From Sternotherus odoratus (taxonomy: Eukaryota > Chordata > Testudines > Kinosternidae): a DNA stretch of 64,000 nucleotides. This document shows positions 47,201 to 57,388 of this stretch, in pieces (position 1 is the stretch's first letter; the number at the start of each line of letters is the position of its first letter). The stretch lies in contig JAVMKO010000003.1 of the NCBI GenBank assembly GCA_032164245.1, positions 62,814,390 through 62,878,389 on the forward strand. Reading direction: 5' to 3'. Under the pieces are notes generated by a model. The model was not told the DNA's origin and made no database searches. It worked only from the letters and a program-made list of their open reading frames with translations. A program made the position numbers and the translations under genes.

Positions 47201-47520
47201 ACTTCTCAATGGACTTCTCAGGGCACTCTGCAAGAATGAAAATCAACATAGACCCAAGATATAGACATTCTGCAAGATGTGTCAGGGGAAGACTTTATCC
47301 TCTACACACTCTTTTGAATGTAATATTGTAAGAAAAATGAAACTTCAGATTTCAGACCTTGAATCAAGCCTTTACAAAAGACCCTTTAGAATTGCCACAT
47401 TCATTCTCAAACTTCTTGGCCTGATAGGATTATCATGGGACATGATAACAACACAGCTCTGTAGTGACCTTACTCATCCTAATGCACATGAAATTCTAGG
47501 GTGGGACCTAAGCTGGTAGG
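44271..47520 (+). pseudogene. decayed LINE with reverse transcriptase and RNase H (I-like)
   Basis: Pieces of one plus-strand non-LTR retrotransposon occur in order. INRRWNFYKADYSYFTDT and KRSIPRGKRKQWTP are the linker after the endonuclease (44416-44597). QTITDLLVAFCQSIIKRFQQ corresponds to the Q-A-G-F-R-x-x-R-S-T region (about 45685-45745). GSVLS-like residues are near 45935, and YMYAEDIAF is the YADD catalytic block, with Asp changed to Glu (46018-46045). DTVTRWAKEHKFQLNPAKT is at 46104-46160. An RNase-H-like segment lies at 46821-47115, with INIYTDF, YMSEMKA and FPDFQAVI. The RNase H points to I-like or related clades rather than CR1 or RTE. Stops and frameshifts are numerous. A MITE at 44675-44924 interrupts it. 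Confidence 0.65.
44675..44924. mobile_element. MITE with GGGTATGTCTACA termini (PIF-Harbinger type)
   Basis: The left end GGGTATGTCTACATAGCAAT and right end ATTGCAGTCTAGACATATCC are inverted repeats. Internal complementary blocks (CCAGCTGACTCAGGC near 44697 and its mirror near 44873) make the whole 250 bp a long imperfect hairpin. The flanks are TAA on the left and AAA on the right, a possible decayed 3-bp duplication. It is inserted in the LINE relic. Confidence 0.75.
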
Positions 47521-49380
47521 CATTCAGAAATCACAATAAAAGGCACAGCACAAGAATCTAGACAAGTAGTAACTATGCAGATACATTTTTTCTGTACAGT
47601 GGGAATCACACCTGAGTCAGGTTAACTACTGGAGTCCTCAGACTGCAATATCAGCCTGAAAATAATTCTAGTATTGATTCTTATCAGGGATGATTCCTTT
47701 TCTCTGAATCCCAGCAGTTCTCTCCTGACCTCAGCAGAATACCTGACTGTGCACACTGAAGTACATGTAGCCCATAGAAAGCAATTTTGTTGTTGTTACA
47801 TCTGTGTAACCAGGACTGAATTTGGCCCATAACTTTCTGAAGTAAATGGCATGTTAGCAGCAACCAGTCTTTTGCAGAGAAGAAACAACAAACAGGGTGA
47901 AATACACCCCTGCTGAAGTCAATGAGAGTTTAGTCACTGGCTTGAATGGAGCTAGGATTTCACCCAAGATCAGCAGCAGTTATCATATGAGTATTGTACT
48001 GAGAAAATAAATGCCTATTAAAGTTTTTTTGGAGAACATTTCCACACCTCTTTATGTCCTAAACCAGTTCAGCTCTGTATTATGGAGTGTGTTTTTCTTG
48101 CTGACAAAATGTGGATGGTAATCCTTTTGAAGGTTGCTAATAGAATTCCAAGTGCGGATGAAAGTGTACTGAATGAAAGTCAGGTGATATACTCCCTTTC
48201 TCCTCAAAGTCTGTGTAATTTATTTACAGTTGAGTAAGCATTAAATACTTAATTTACAGACTTAGGCTTATTTTCTCTTCATGAATTGTCCACAGAAAAT
48301 CTAGGATTTGCTCTTCAGAAGTTATTTGCTAAGTGAAAGATTTTTTTTTAATTTTGTTTGTTGCTCATTTACAAGTTGCGTGCAAATAATCAGTATTTGA
48401 AAGCTGAATTGTTTTCTTTGGGCACATAAAGCACATTCCATTACTCTATTTCCCGACTTCATGAGCATCACTTTTTTGCTGTAAATATTCATATTTATCA
48501 GTTAAAAATTATTTTTGTAAGTATTCTCTAAAGTTCACCAATTTTCTTGGCGGGAAAATTTTTTGCAGTAGCTCACTCTCCAGTATATTTATTGAAAATG
48601 AATTCAGTCAAAATTAATCCATTAAGAAACTGAGCAGACCTTTGTGGGAAATAATTGGCAGTATTTTTGTAGGTCTAGTTATCTGTAACACACTAATTGA
48701 ATACAGCAGGAGAGACTAGATAAATGCAATACTCTCTTGAGAATGCTGACATGATCTTGGGAGTTAATCAGCAGAGAAAAGACAAAGAAAGATGGCTAGG
48801 ACTTGTTTGTTTCTACTTTGCTTGGAAAAGCAAGTCCAACTTAATCCTAGTTCCTGATTGCTTATGTTATTCAAAATACAATATGCTGGAGGCTCAGCTG
48901 GAACAAATCTGTGTAGCTCCATTGACTTGGATAGAAATGTGCTGATTTAAAACCACTCAGCATCTGACTTTATTTTATTTTATTTTGCAACAAGGCTCAT
49001 CTATTCTGTCTTTTACTAGCTCTCTTTAAAGTCTATATTATTACAATGTTTTTTTTAAAAAACTACTACTACATTTAGATTCAATCACCTTTCTTTTTTC
49101 TACCTTGAGTTGGACTGTGGAATGAATGTCCTGTAGAACTGAAAATATTCACTATCCTTTTATTTTCATAGATTTTGAAATCCATGAAAATAGTGAACAT
49201 GATGATAGTGAATATTTTGGGCTGGTTCTCTCCGAAGATTTGATAGATAGATATATCATTCATTAAAGCGATATCTGAGCGCCTCACAAGTTTTAATGTC
49301 TTCTCTTCACAATACCCCTCAGGTAAAATTGCTCTTTATCCTCCTTTTACAGATGGGGAACCAAGTCGTGAAGAGACACA
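47521..49380. other. unassigned non-coding DNA
   Basis: No recognisable gene or bounded repeat is visible. A (TTTTA)n-like short run is at about 48970-48985. Confidence 0.45.
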
Positions 49381-49640
49381 GGGTATGTCTTCACTGCGTT
49401 TTAAAACCTGTGGCAGCCAGTCTCAGAGTGTGAGTTTACTGACTAAGGCTCAAACTACAGCACTAAAATCACCAGTGTAGACATTGTGGCTTCTGCTCTG
49501 AAACCCAACTCTCTTCCCAGGCTTTCAAGACCAAACTCAAACCTGAACTCAAATGTCTACCCGTCACCATACCGTGAGCTCAAGTATGTAGACTCTGGCT
49601 CCGAGACTCACTGCGGTGGGTTTTAAAACACTGTGAGACC
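49381..49640. mobile_element. MITE with GGGTATGTCTTCACT terminus, right end decayed
   Basis: The left end is GGGTATGTCTTCACTGCGTT followed by TTAAAAC. The right side has GGTTTTAAAACACTGTGAGA, an inverted copy of the inner terminal repeat, but its outermost TAGACATACCC is lost. Internal symmetric blocks (TGTAGACATTG and AATGTCTAC) fit the same MITE superfamily as 44675-44924, in a different family. Confidence 0.6.
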
Positions 49641-49889
49641 GCGGTTGTCGGGTATAAGAGTCTAGAGGAGGCTGAACCTCCACAAACAGGATGAGGAGCA
49701 CCTCCCTTTGGAAGTGTATCCACCTTTGGAATGCCACCACTGAAAAGGCACCTGAGCCATTTCACCCTGTGGCTCTTGTGCAGCCGCGAGGCCCTTCTTT
49801 CACCCCCGCTCCCTCTCTTCCACAGAGGACCCCCGTCTGCCACTTGTGCCTCTCTATGGTCTCTCCACAGACCCCCCTCCCCACAAGCT

Positions 49890-50190
49890 GGGGGTGGAGA
49901 GGCACAAGCAGGGGAGCCTCAGGGGATAGGGCAGAGAGGTATGAGTGGCAGGTGCAGCCAGGCTCATGGGGAGGGAGCAAAGAGGTGTAAGCAATGGGAG
50001 GGGGCACTTCTGGGGAGGGGTAGGAAAGGAATGGGTGCAGAGAGTCTTGGTCAAGACAGTGGAGAGGCATGAGTGGTGGGAAATTGGGGTTTCTGGGGAA
50101 GGGGTAGAAAGGCATGGACAGTGGGTGGTGTGCTTGGGGGGGGGGGCAGAGAGGCACAAGCAGCAGGCAGGGGAGGCCTCGCAGGAGAGA
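49890..50190 (+). repeat. degenerate G-rich minisatellite, units of about 40-46 bp
   Basis: Roughly seven units begin with variants of AGAGGCATGAGTGG or AGAGGCACAAGCAG (near 49896, 49936, 49979, 50025, 50062, 50107 and 50148) and continue with G-rich sequence. The long overlapping open frames on both strands here (such as 49762-50271 and 49854-50378, minus) arise from this repetition and GC content, and I do not regard them as genes. Confidence 0.6.
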
Positions 50191-50929
50191 GCCGAGCAGG
50201 AGTGGGGCCTGAGGCATAGCCAGGTTGGAACATGGGCGCAACCTCGCGGGGAGGAGACTGAACAGGACCAAGCCTCAGGGTAGAGCAGGGGGTGGGGCTG
50301 TGGTCCAGGAACCAATGCCCCCCCCCTTCTAGGGAGCTTTTGGAACTCACACCCAGCCTCCCTCAATACAGGAATCATGTGTCACCCATGTGTGTGACTT
50401 GTCCAAGATCACAAAGCAACATTTGTTTAGTAGACCGGACTCTCAAATCCTAAATTAGTACCCTAATTATTGGGCCATCTATCCTCTCCCAGCTGATTCG
50501 ATCAACAGTTGAAGTCTGTGGCCTGCATGCTACTATCTACAGTGATTTCCTGGACAAAGATCACTATCTAACATGGCATACAACAAGACTGGTGGCATAT
50601 TGGTATCCAGATGGCCACCTAATCGTAACAGCATTCTCCTTGCTAAGCAACACCAGCCTCATGTGAAACAGTTTATTTTCCAATTTGTTGTCCCTAGGAG
50701 AAGTTATTTTGCAGTCATTGCCCAGTAATAAAGGAGTGATAGGACCTTCCCACCACAATAAATAAAGAGCTTGTCTCTATAGAGTGAAACAATGTATTAA
50801 TATAAGGTAATTTACAGAATTTTGTGAAAGCTATCAGCAATGACACTTTTGCTGTAGGATGAAGGAAAGTTTTCTTGTGGTATCAATATAGAAGAAGAAA
50901 ATACTTAATTGTTATAGAATATAAGGCCA
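50191..50929. other. unassigned DNA with a possible MIR-like fragment
   Basis: The stretch near 50385-50490 (TGTGTGACTTGTCCAAGATC and AATTATTGGGCCATCTATCC) resembles an antisense MIR/L2-era fragment. The rest is unrecognised. Confidence 0.35.
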
Positions 50930-51060
50930 GAAATGATCACTACAATCATATAATATGATCTCTTGTAAAACACAGGCCTTAGAACTTCCCTAAATTAATT
51001 CCTTTTGTATCAGATGGTCTTCCAAAATCTTCAAGCTATTATAAAGAAATGCTTCGGTAA
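50930..51060 (-). mobile_element. CR1-like 3' tail, antisense
   Basis: ATAAGGCCAGAAATGATCAC and TAATATGATCTCTTGTAAAA with ACAGGCCTTAGAACTTCCC match a CR1 3' end read in antisense. It is short and 5'-truncated. A second CR1 tail starts just downstream. Confidence 0.6.
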
Positions 51061-51124
51061 GTGCTTTGGCCCAATGCTAACTATTTTGACAGAACGCTTA
51101 TTTCTGTCAGACAGCCCAAAACCA

Positions 51125-51683
51125 ATGAGAACTAATTAGACTTTAAGGTCAGAAGGGACCATTATGATCATCTAGTCTGACCTCCTGCACAATGCAGGCC
51201 ACAGCATTTCACCTACCCACTCCTGCATTAAAACCTCCCACCTATGTCTGAGCCATTGAAGTCCTCAAATCATGGTTTAAAGACTTCAAGATGCAGAGAA
51301 TCCTCTAGTGACCTATGCCCCATGCTGCAGAGGAAGGTGAAAAATCCCCAGGGCCTTTGACAATCTACCCTGGAGGAAAATTCCTTCCCTACCCCAAATA
51401 TGGCAATCAGCTAAACCCTGAGCATGTGGGCAAGACTCACCAGCCAGACCCAAGAAAGAATTATCTGTAGTAACTCAGATTCCATCCCAGCCAACAACCC
51501 ATCACAGACCACCACAAAAAGTCAAAGATTAATTAATTGTCAAGATTATATTATCCCCTCATACCATCTCCTCCATAAACTTATTGAGCTTAATCTTGAA
51601 GCCAGATAGGTCTTTTGCCCCCACTACTTCCCTTGGAAGGCTGTTCCAGAACTTCACCCTCTGATGGCTAGAAACTGCTTTAT
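51125..51683 (-). mobile_element. antisense CR1 3' fragment, target of the Gmr1-like insertion
   Basis: The 3' tail complement, AGGTCAGAAGGGACCATTAT and ATCTAGTCTGACCTCCTGCA, is at 51150-51200. Toward 51683 the minus strand encodes a CR1 RT C-terminus (SSHQRVKFWNSLPREVVGAK then FKIKLNKFMEEM, 51559-51690). The open frame continues artificially into the adjacent LTR. The complete LTR retrotransposon begins immediately after the GGGAA at 51684-51688. CR1 sequence is not recognisable beyond the far side of that insertion. Confidence 0.75.
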
Positions 51684-51688
51684 GGGAA

Positions 51689-52617
51689 TGTGACGGGGCT
51701 GAGCGGCCCCGCACCGGTACAGCAAGGGTTAACCCTTCTCTCGGGGCAGAGGAAGCCACGCCCCGGAAGCTCTGCTGGGCATGCTCCAGCTGGAGACCCA
51801 GCATAAAAGCTGGCAGAGTTGCTCAGTCGGGGCTGACCACCAGAGGGGAAGGACCTGTGTTACCAGCTCCTGAGGAGGAACAGCCAACATCCTGGGACCC
51901 AGACGACAGCCTGGCTGTGACGCCGCTGGAGGACCCACCCGCAGTCGGCCCGGAGGGAGACCACTCGGACGGACCCCCGGACACCGAAGGCAGGGTAGGA
52001 AGTGACCCAGGGAACTTTTAAAGGGACAGACTAGCTCGGCGTGTTGCGGGCGGATCCCCGCCGAGCGTGGGGCGAGACCAGCCCCGCTGATAGGTGAGCC
52101 CTGGGTCGGGACCCGGTGGAGTGGGAGGGCCCGGGTCCCCCTACCCCTACGGCCATTAGGCCACGCTACCCCGAGAGCGGGAAGCAATTGTATTGACTCT
52201 GGCCACTGGGCCACGCTACCCCGAGAGCGGGGAGCAATTGTATTGACTCTGGCCACTGGGCCACGCTACCCCGAGAGCGGGAAGCAATTGTATTGACTCT
52301 GGCCACTGGGCCACGCTACCCCGAGAGCGGGAAGTGATTGTATTGACTCTGGCCACTGGGCCACGCTACCCCGAGAGCGGGGAGCGATTGTATTGACTCC
52401 GGCCATTGGGCCACGCTACCCCGAGAGCGGGAAGCGATCCTATTGACTCCGGCCATTGGGCCACGCTACCCCGGGAGGGGGAAGCAATCCCATAGACTCC
52501 GGCCATTGGGCCATGCAACCCCCTTTCCCTTGAGGGGGGGGGTCAAAGACAGGTGGAGGTCCGCTGCCACGCCTAGCCCCAGCCTTCAGGGGGCGCTGCG
52601 GAAGCGGACCCGCCACA
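51689..52617 (+). mobile_element. 5' LTR of Gmr1-like element
   Basis: The LTR is 929 bp, starting TGTGACGGGGCTGAGC and ending GGACCCGCCACA. A TATA-like GCATAAAAGC is at 51801-51810. A 50-bp tandem array occupies 52151-52522. It differs from the 3' LTR at three places I can see: ACTCGGACGG against ACTTGGACGG, GTGACCCAGG against GTGACGCAGG, and CCGCCGAGCG against CCGCCAAGCG. I see no canonical AATAAA. An antisense open frame of 175 codons (51729-52256) recurs at the same place in the 3' LTR simply because the LTRs are identical. Confidence 0.95.
52151..52522 (+). repeat. 50-bp tandem repeat in 5' LTR
   Basis: Units of exactly 50 bp begin GGCCACTGGGCCACGCTACC (or GGCCATT variants) at 52151, 52201, 52251, 52301, 52351, 52401 and 52451, with a partial unit from 52501. 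The seventh unit is the most diverged. Each unit contains CCCCGAGAGCGGG, a short near-palindrome, so the array may hold repeated protein-binding sites. Confidence 0.95.
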
Positions 52618-52619
52618 AT

Positions 52620-52637
52620 TGGCACCTGACCAGGGAC
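52620..52637 (+). promoter_or_regulatory. primer-binding site
   Basis: TGGCACCTGACCAGGGAC starts two bases after the 5' LTR end. TGG is the complement of the CCA tail of a tRNA. I cannot name the tRNA with confidence from memory. Confidence 0.75.
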
Positions 52638-52675
52638 TATTTGGACCGGTCCTGCAAGGAGGACCTAGAGCCAAG

Positions 52676-55600
52676 ATGGAGTTCGAGAAGCTCCTGAAAT
52701 GGCTGCTGGACAACCAGCAACAGCAGGCAACACAACAGCAGCAGCAGCAACGGCAGTTGCTCCAAGAGCTAGCAGCCCAGCAGCAGCAGCAGGCGGCGCA
52801 GCAGCAAGAGCAGCAGCAGCAGCTAATACAGGCACTGACCGCACAGCAACAAGCCAGCCAAGAGCGGCTTTTCCAACAGATGACCACACTCGTGGGCCGT
52901 GGGCCAAATCCGCCCCTGGGAGCTGTCGGGAGTGGAATGGGCGAGGGCCTCGGAGGACTGCCGGTGAGGCTAACCAAGATGGGGCCCGGGGATGACCCCG
53001 AGGCCTTTCTGGTAACGTTTGAACGGGTTGCAACTGCCGTCCAGTGGCCCAGTGCCCATTGGGCCACCATCCTCGCCCCTTACCTGATGGGCCCCGCCCA
53101 AGCCGCCTATAGGAATTTGGACCCACAGGAGGCCCTGGACTATTTCAAGGTCAAGGCAGCCATCCTGGATCAAACAGGCGTCAACCCTGAGGTGTACCGC
53201 CAACGCCTCCGCCGAGCACGATACACGCCGGGGGCTAGACCCCGAGCAGTGGCCCAACGCATCCGCGATCTCTGCTGGCGGTGGCTGGAACCCGAACACC
53301 GGACCGGAGGCCAGGTGGCTGAAATGGTGGCCCTGGAGCAGTTCCTCCAGATCCTCCCAGTTGGGGGAAGGGAGTGGGTACAGCGGCATCGACCAAAGTC
53401 GCTCCCCGAAGCCACCTCCTTGATGGAGGATTACCTGGCAGCGGAGGGGGAACCGAAGGTCGTTCCCAAGGTGGGGCATGCGGGCAGGAAGAACCCGGCC
53501 CCAGGGCCAGACGCGCACAAGACAGAGAAGGGGGAACCCCGTCGGCCAGTGCGGCCGGCCAAGGCCCCGGCGACACCCAGGTCGAGGGGCCCACACGGGA
53601 CGGACCTCCCGCAGAGCCCGGAAGACGTGACTATGAGGTCCGACTATTCCCACAGCACCCGGTCCGAGGAAGGCGAACGGGACCGGTGTTATGAGTGCGG
53701 GAAGATAGGGCACTTCCGGAGGGACTGCCCGCACATGGACTGCAGTTATGGACAGGTATGGGCCGCTGGCCAACGTGCCAGGAAGTGGGAGCCGGGTAAG
53801 ATCGTGGTACCTGTGAAGGTGGAGGGGATACCTACCATGGCCCTGGTTGACTCTGGGTGTAGCCAGTCAGTCATCCGAGAGGGGTTAGTAGAACTCGCTG
53901 GCCCAAAAGGGGCCCCTATACGCCTACAGTGTATCCACGGGGACGTGAGGCCCTACCCTACTGTCTGGGTGCAGCTCGAGACAGCCCAGCAGAGAGGGCG
54001 ATGTCTCGTCGGGGTGGCCCCGAAGTTGGCATACCCAGTGATTCTGGGACGGGACTGGCCAGGCTTTGTAGAGCTCCTGCAAGAGTGGAGTACCCAGCCA
54101 GCAAGAAGGAAGGGGGCGCGAATGGAAAGGCCGGGGCTGTTGGGCCAAGAGGCACCAGACGACCCCCTCGAGGGACCCTCAGAGGCGGCAGGCATAGATG
54201 CGGGACGCCAGGTCCCCCCTGAGACCCAGATCGGAGAAGACCAAGGGTGGCTGGATATCAATGTGGACTTATTAGAGGAGCAAAGGGGGGATGCCACCCT
54301 CAGCAGAGCCTGGGACCAGGCAACGAGCACCCCAGATCCGGAGGAGGGATCGCCCCGACGCCGGCGGCAGGGTCCCCACTTCGAGATCCAGAACGACCTG
54401 CTCTACCGACTGGTCCCGGAACCGCAGACCAAGGAAGAATTGCGTCAGCTACTGGTCCCGCGGCGGTTTCGGCGGCACGTACTCCAGCTAGCTCACTCGG
54501 TGCCGTGGGCAGGGCACCTGGGGAGAGAGAAGACGCTACAACGGGTTGCCCAGAGGTTTTTCTGGCCCGGTATCCACCACGACGTCCGGGAATACTGTGC
54601 CTCCTGCCCCGAGTGCCAGAAAGCCAGCCCGAAGGGGGTACCCAAGGCTCCCCTGATCCCCCTGCCGGTGGTCGGCGTGCCGTTTGAGAGAATTGGCCTA
54701 GACTTGGTGGGACCCTTGGAAAAAAGCAGCTCGGGCCACAAGTACATCTTAGTGGTGGTCGACTACGCCACTCGCTACCCGGAGGCGGTGCCATTACGGA
54801 CCGCCACTGCCCCGGCCATCGCCAATGAGCTCCTGCAAGTCTTCGCCCGAGTTGGCTTGCCGCGGGAAATACTGACAGACCAAGGGACAAATGTAACATC
54901 ACGGCTGATGGCAGAGTTATGTCGTCTATTAAATATCCGTGCCTTGAAGACCTCAGTCTACCACCCCCAGACAGATGGGTTGGTGGAGAGATTTAATAGG
55001 ACCCTCAAGTCCATGCTGAGGAAGTTTGTAGAGGACGACCCACGACATTGGAACAAGTTACTCCCTGCCCTTCTCTTCGCCGTACGGGAGGTCCCCCAAG
55101 CGTCTACCGGATTCTCCCCCTTTGAACTCCTATACGGGCGGAGGCCCCGGGGGATCCTAGACCTCCTGAAGGAGACGTGGGAGGAACAGGAGTCCCGGGT
55201 TCGGGGGACCGTCCAATATATACTGCACTTGCGAGAGCGGCTCCGGGAACTGGGTACCTTGGCCCGGGAGAACTTAGAGAGGGCGCAACAAAGCCAAGAA
55301 GCCCACTACAACAAAGGGGCTAAGTTGCGGAGGTTCGAACCAGGAGACCGGGTTCTCTTATTGTTGCCTTCCTCAGACTCCAAACTGCTGGCGAAGTGGC
55401 AGGGCCCTTTCGAGGTGACCCGGCAAGTGGGCCCAGTCGACTATGAGGTTCGCATGTCAGGACGAAGAAGGGACACCCAGGTCTACCACGTGAACCTCCT
55501 CAAGGCCTGGAGAGACCGGGAAGGCTTAATGATCGCCCCCTACCCCCCGGAACCCGAGCTGGGGCCTTCGGCGGGCGAGCCCGAGAAGGGAGGGGCTGCC

Positions 55601-57388
55601 ACCATAGGCCGGGAGCTCGAACCGGGGCAGCAGGAACAGATACAGCGGTTGATAGCGGCCTTCCCCGACGTCCTCTCTGCCCAACCAGGGAGGACCCCGT
55701 TGATCAGCCACCACATCGCTACCATCCCGGGCCACAAGGTGAGGGAAAACCACCGACCGCTTCCCAAAAAGATGTGGGAGACGGTGCAAAAGGAACTCGA
55801 GACCATGTTGGCCCTAGGAGTGGTGGAGGAATCGCGGAGTGAGTGGCGGAGCCCAATAGTACTTGTTCCCAAGCCTGACAGGACCGTGAGGTTCTGTATT
55901 GACTTCCGCAAGGTAAACGCAATCTCCCGTTTTGATGCCTACCCCATGCCGAGGGTGGATGAGTTGCTAGAACGGTTAGGCAAGGCAGAATTCATCTCCA
56001 CCCTAGACTTGACTAAGGGGTATTGGCAAATCCCCCTCACGCCTACCTCCAAAGAGAAGACGGCGTTCCCTACGCCCTTCGGCCTCTATCAATTCACCAT
56101 GATGCCCTTCGGGTTGCATGGGGCCGCGGCCACCTTCCAGCGGCTCATGAACCAAGTACTGCACCCGCATAGTTCGTATGCAGCGGCCTACATTGATGAT
56201 ATCATCATCTATAGCGCCAGCTGGAAAGAACATCTCGAACACCTAGCGGAGGTGCTACGAGCCCTGGGCCGGGCCGGCCTCACAGCGAACCCAGCCAAGT
56301 GTCACTTAGGCCAAAGAGAAGTGACCTACTTGGGCTACACCGTGGGCCGAGGCAGACTCCGCCCCCTGGTAGACAAAGTGGAGGCCTTGAAGGGCTATGC
56401 TCCCCCGACAACAAAGAGACAGGTGCGGCAATTCCTGGGACTGGCCGGATACTACCGCCGGTTTGTACCCAATTTCGCCACGCTCGCCGCTCCCCTCACT
56501 GACCTGACGAAGAGCTCCCAGCCGAAGAAAGTCCAGTGGTCCGCCGCCTGCGAGAGGGCTTTCAATGCCCTGAAGGAACGGCTGACCCGGGAACCAGTGC
56601 TAGCGCAGCCGGATTTCTCCAAGCCCTTTATTTTACAGACAGATGCCTCAGAGGTTGGGTTGGGGGCGGTATTGTCCCAAGAGGAGGGGGGAGAAGAGCA
56701 CCCTGTCTTATACTTGAGCCGTAAGTTGTTTTCCCGAGAGGTGCGGTATTCTACCATAGAGCGAGAAGCCCTGGCGGTCAAGTGGGCAGTGGACGCCCTA
56801 AGGTATTACCTGTTAGGGAACCCCTTCTCCTTGGTGACGGACCACGCACCCCTTAGATGGATTAACAACATGAAGGACTCAAATGCACGAATCATGCGGT
56901 GGTACCTGTCCCTCCAACCCTATTCCTTCCAGGTATCCCACCGGCCAGGGAAAGCCCACGGGAATGCAGATTTCTTTTCCCGAGTTGGGGAGGAGGCAGA
57001 GGGAAGGGAGCCCCAGGTGCAGCCGGCTCTGGCGGCTGTTTTAAGGGGGAGGGTGTGTGACGGGGCTGAGCGGCCCCGCACCGGTACAGCAAGGGTTAAC
57101 CCTTCTCTCGGGGCAGAGGAAGCCACGCCCCGGAAGCTCTGCTGGGCATGCTCCAGCTGGAGACCCAGCATAAAAGCTGGCAGAGTTGCTCAGTCGGGGC
57201 TGACCACCAGAGGGGAAGGACCTGTGTTACCAGCTCCTGAGGAGGAACAGCCAACATCCTGGGACCCAGACGACAGCCTGGCTGTGACGCCGCTGGAGGA
57301 CCCACCCGCAGTCGGCCCGGAGGGAGACCACTTGGACGGACCCCCGGACACCGAAGGCAGGGTAGGAAGTGACGCAGGGAACTTTTAA
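52676..57388 (+). CDS. Gag-Pol polyprotein of Gmr1-like retrotransposon
   Basis: This is a single frame of 1,570 codons. The ATG at 52676 (A at -3, G at +4) is chosen over an upstream in-frame TTG. Domains are as follows. The Gln-rich coiled coil spans residues 14-70. The capsid follows, with a SCAN-like C-terminal part at about 172-256. A CCHC knuckle, [14 protein letters not shown], is at 338-351. The aspartic protease has DSG at 392-394 and VILGRDW near 455. Integrase has a zinc site H607, H614, C644, C647 and catalytic D676, D735, E771 (last spacing 35), then a GPF module near 910. Reverse transcriptase has D1111 and YIDD at 1172-1175. RNase H has D1323, E1362 and D1389. It makes, processes and integrates the element's cDNA. 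All catalytic residues are present and no envelope follows. The last 110 or so residues are encoded by the 3' LTR. The RT reads [11 protein letters not shown] where FGL-x-N-A-P-A-T-F-Q is usual. Confidence 0.95.
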   Translation: MEFEKLLKWLLDNQQQQATQQQQQQRQLLQELAAQQQQQAAQQQEQQQQLIQALTAQQQASQERLFQQMTTLVGRGPNPPLGAVGSGMGEGLGGLPVRLTKMGPGDDPEAFLVTFERVATAVQWPSAHWATILAPYLMGPAQAAYRNLDPQEALDYFKVKAAILDQTGVNPEVYRQRLRRARYTPGARPRAVAQRIRDLCWRWLEPEHRTGGQVAEMVALEQFLQILPVGGREWVQRHRPKSLPEATSLMEDYLAAEGEPKVVPKVGHAGRKNPAPGPDAHKTEKGEPRRPVRPAKAPATPRSRGPHGTDLPQSPEDVTMRSDYSHSTRSEEGERDRCYECGKIGHFRRDCPHMDCSYGQVWAAGQRARKWEPGKIVVPVKVEGIPTMALVDSGCSQSVIREGLVELAGPKGAPIRLQCIHGDVRPYPTVWVQLETAQQRGRCLVGVAPKLAYPVILGRDWPGFVELLQEWSTQPARRKGARMERPGLLGQEAPDDPLEGPSEAAGIDAGRQVPPETQIGEDQGWLDINVDLLEEQRGDATLSRAWDQATSTPDPEEGSPRRRRQGPHFEIQNDLLYRLVPEPQTKEELRQLLVPRRFRRHVLQLAHSVPWAGHLGREKTLQRVAQRFFWPGIHHDVREYCASCPECQKASPKGVPKAPLIPLPVVGVPFERIGLDLVGPLEKSSSGHKYILVVVDYATRYPEAVPLRTATAPAIANELLQVFARVGLPREILTDQGTNVTSRLMAELCRLLNIRALKTSVYHPQTDGLVERFNRTLKSMLRKFVEDDPRHWNKLLPALLFAVREVPQASTGFSPFELLYGRRPRGILDLLKETWEEQESRVRGTVQYILHLRERLRELGTLARENLERAQQSQEAHYNKGAKLRRFEPGDRVLLLLPSSDSKLLAKWQGPFEVTRQVGPVDYEVRMSGRRRDTQVYHVNLLKAWRDREGLMIAPYPPEPELGPSAGEPEKGGAATIGRELEPGQQEQIQRLIAAFPDVLSAQPGRTPLISHHIATIPGHKVRENHRPLPKKMWETVQKELETMLALGVVEESRSEWRSPIVLVPKPDRTVRFCIDFRKVNAISRFDAYPMPRVDELLERLGKAEFISTLDLTKGYWQIPLTPTSKEKTAFPTPFGLYQFTMMPFGLHGAAATFQRLMNQVLHPHSSYAAAYIDDIIIYSASWKEHLEHLAEVLRALGRAGLTANPAKCHLGQREVTYLGYTVGRGRLRPLVDKVEALKGYAPPTTKRQVRQFLGLAGYYRRFVPNFATLAAPLTDLTKSSQPKKVQWSAACERAFNALKERLTREPVLAQPDFSKPFILQTDASEVGLGAVLSQEEGGEEHPVLYLSRKLFSREVRYSTIEREALAVKWAVDALRYYLLGNPFSLVTDHAPLRWINNMKDSNARIMRWYLSLQPYSFQVSHRPGKAHGNADFFSRVGEEAEGREPQVQPALAAVLRGRVCDGAERPRTGTARVNPSLGAEEATPRKLCWACSSWRPSIKAGRVAQSGLTTRGEGPVLPAPEEEQPTSWDPDDSLAVTPLEDPPAVGPEGDHLDGPPDTEGRVGSDAGNF
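52712..52880 (+). repeat. CAG/CAA-rich tract encoding poly-Gln
   Basis: This is an in-frame run of CAG and CAA codons, broken by Ala, Leu and Glu codons, in the N-terminal Gag region. The encoded heptad-like Gln/Leu pattern suggests a coiled coil. The minus-strand open frames opposite it (Cys/Ala-rich) are shadows. Confidence 0.9.
57043..57053 (+). promoter_or_regulatory. polypurine tract
   Basis: AAGGGGGAGGG lies two bases before the 3' LTR. This is the expected site for plus-strand priming. It is inside the gag-pol frame (residues LRGRV). Confidence 0.85.

Noticed and set aside
49762..50378. Overlapping 169- and 174-codon minus-strand open frames
   Set aside because: They are explained by a degenerate G-rich minisatellite, with low-complexity Pro/Leu/Cys peptides and no domain.
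51729..52256. 175-codon minus-strand open frame, repeated at 57096-57623
   Set aside because: It lies across the LTR and its 50-bp array and recurs only because both LTRs are the same sequence. There is no known domain, and the CR1-like part at its neighbour belongs to another element.
52151..52522. CRISPR array (50-bp repeats)
   Set aside because: The repeats are contiguous without unique spacers and lie in a eukaryotic LTR.
52573..53773. Long minus-strand open frames opposite the gag region
   Set aside because: These are shadows of the GC-rich gag frame. The Cys- and Ala-rich runs are the reverse of CAG repeats.
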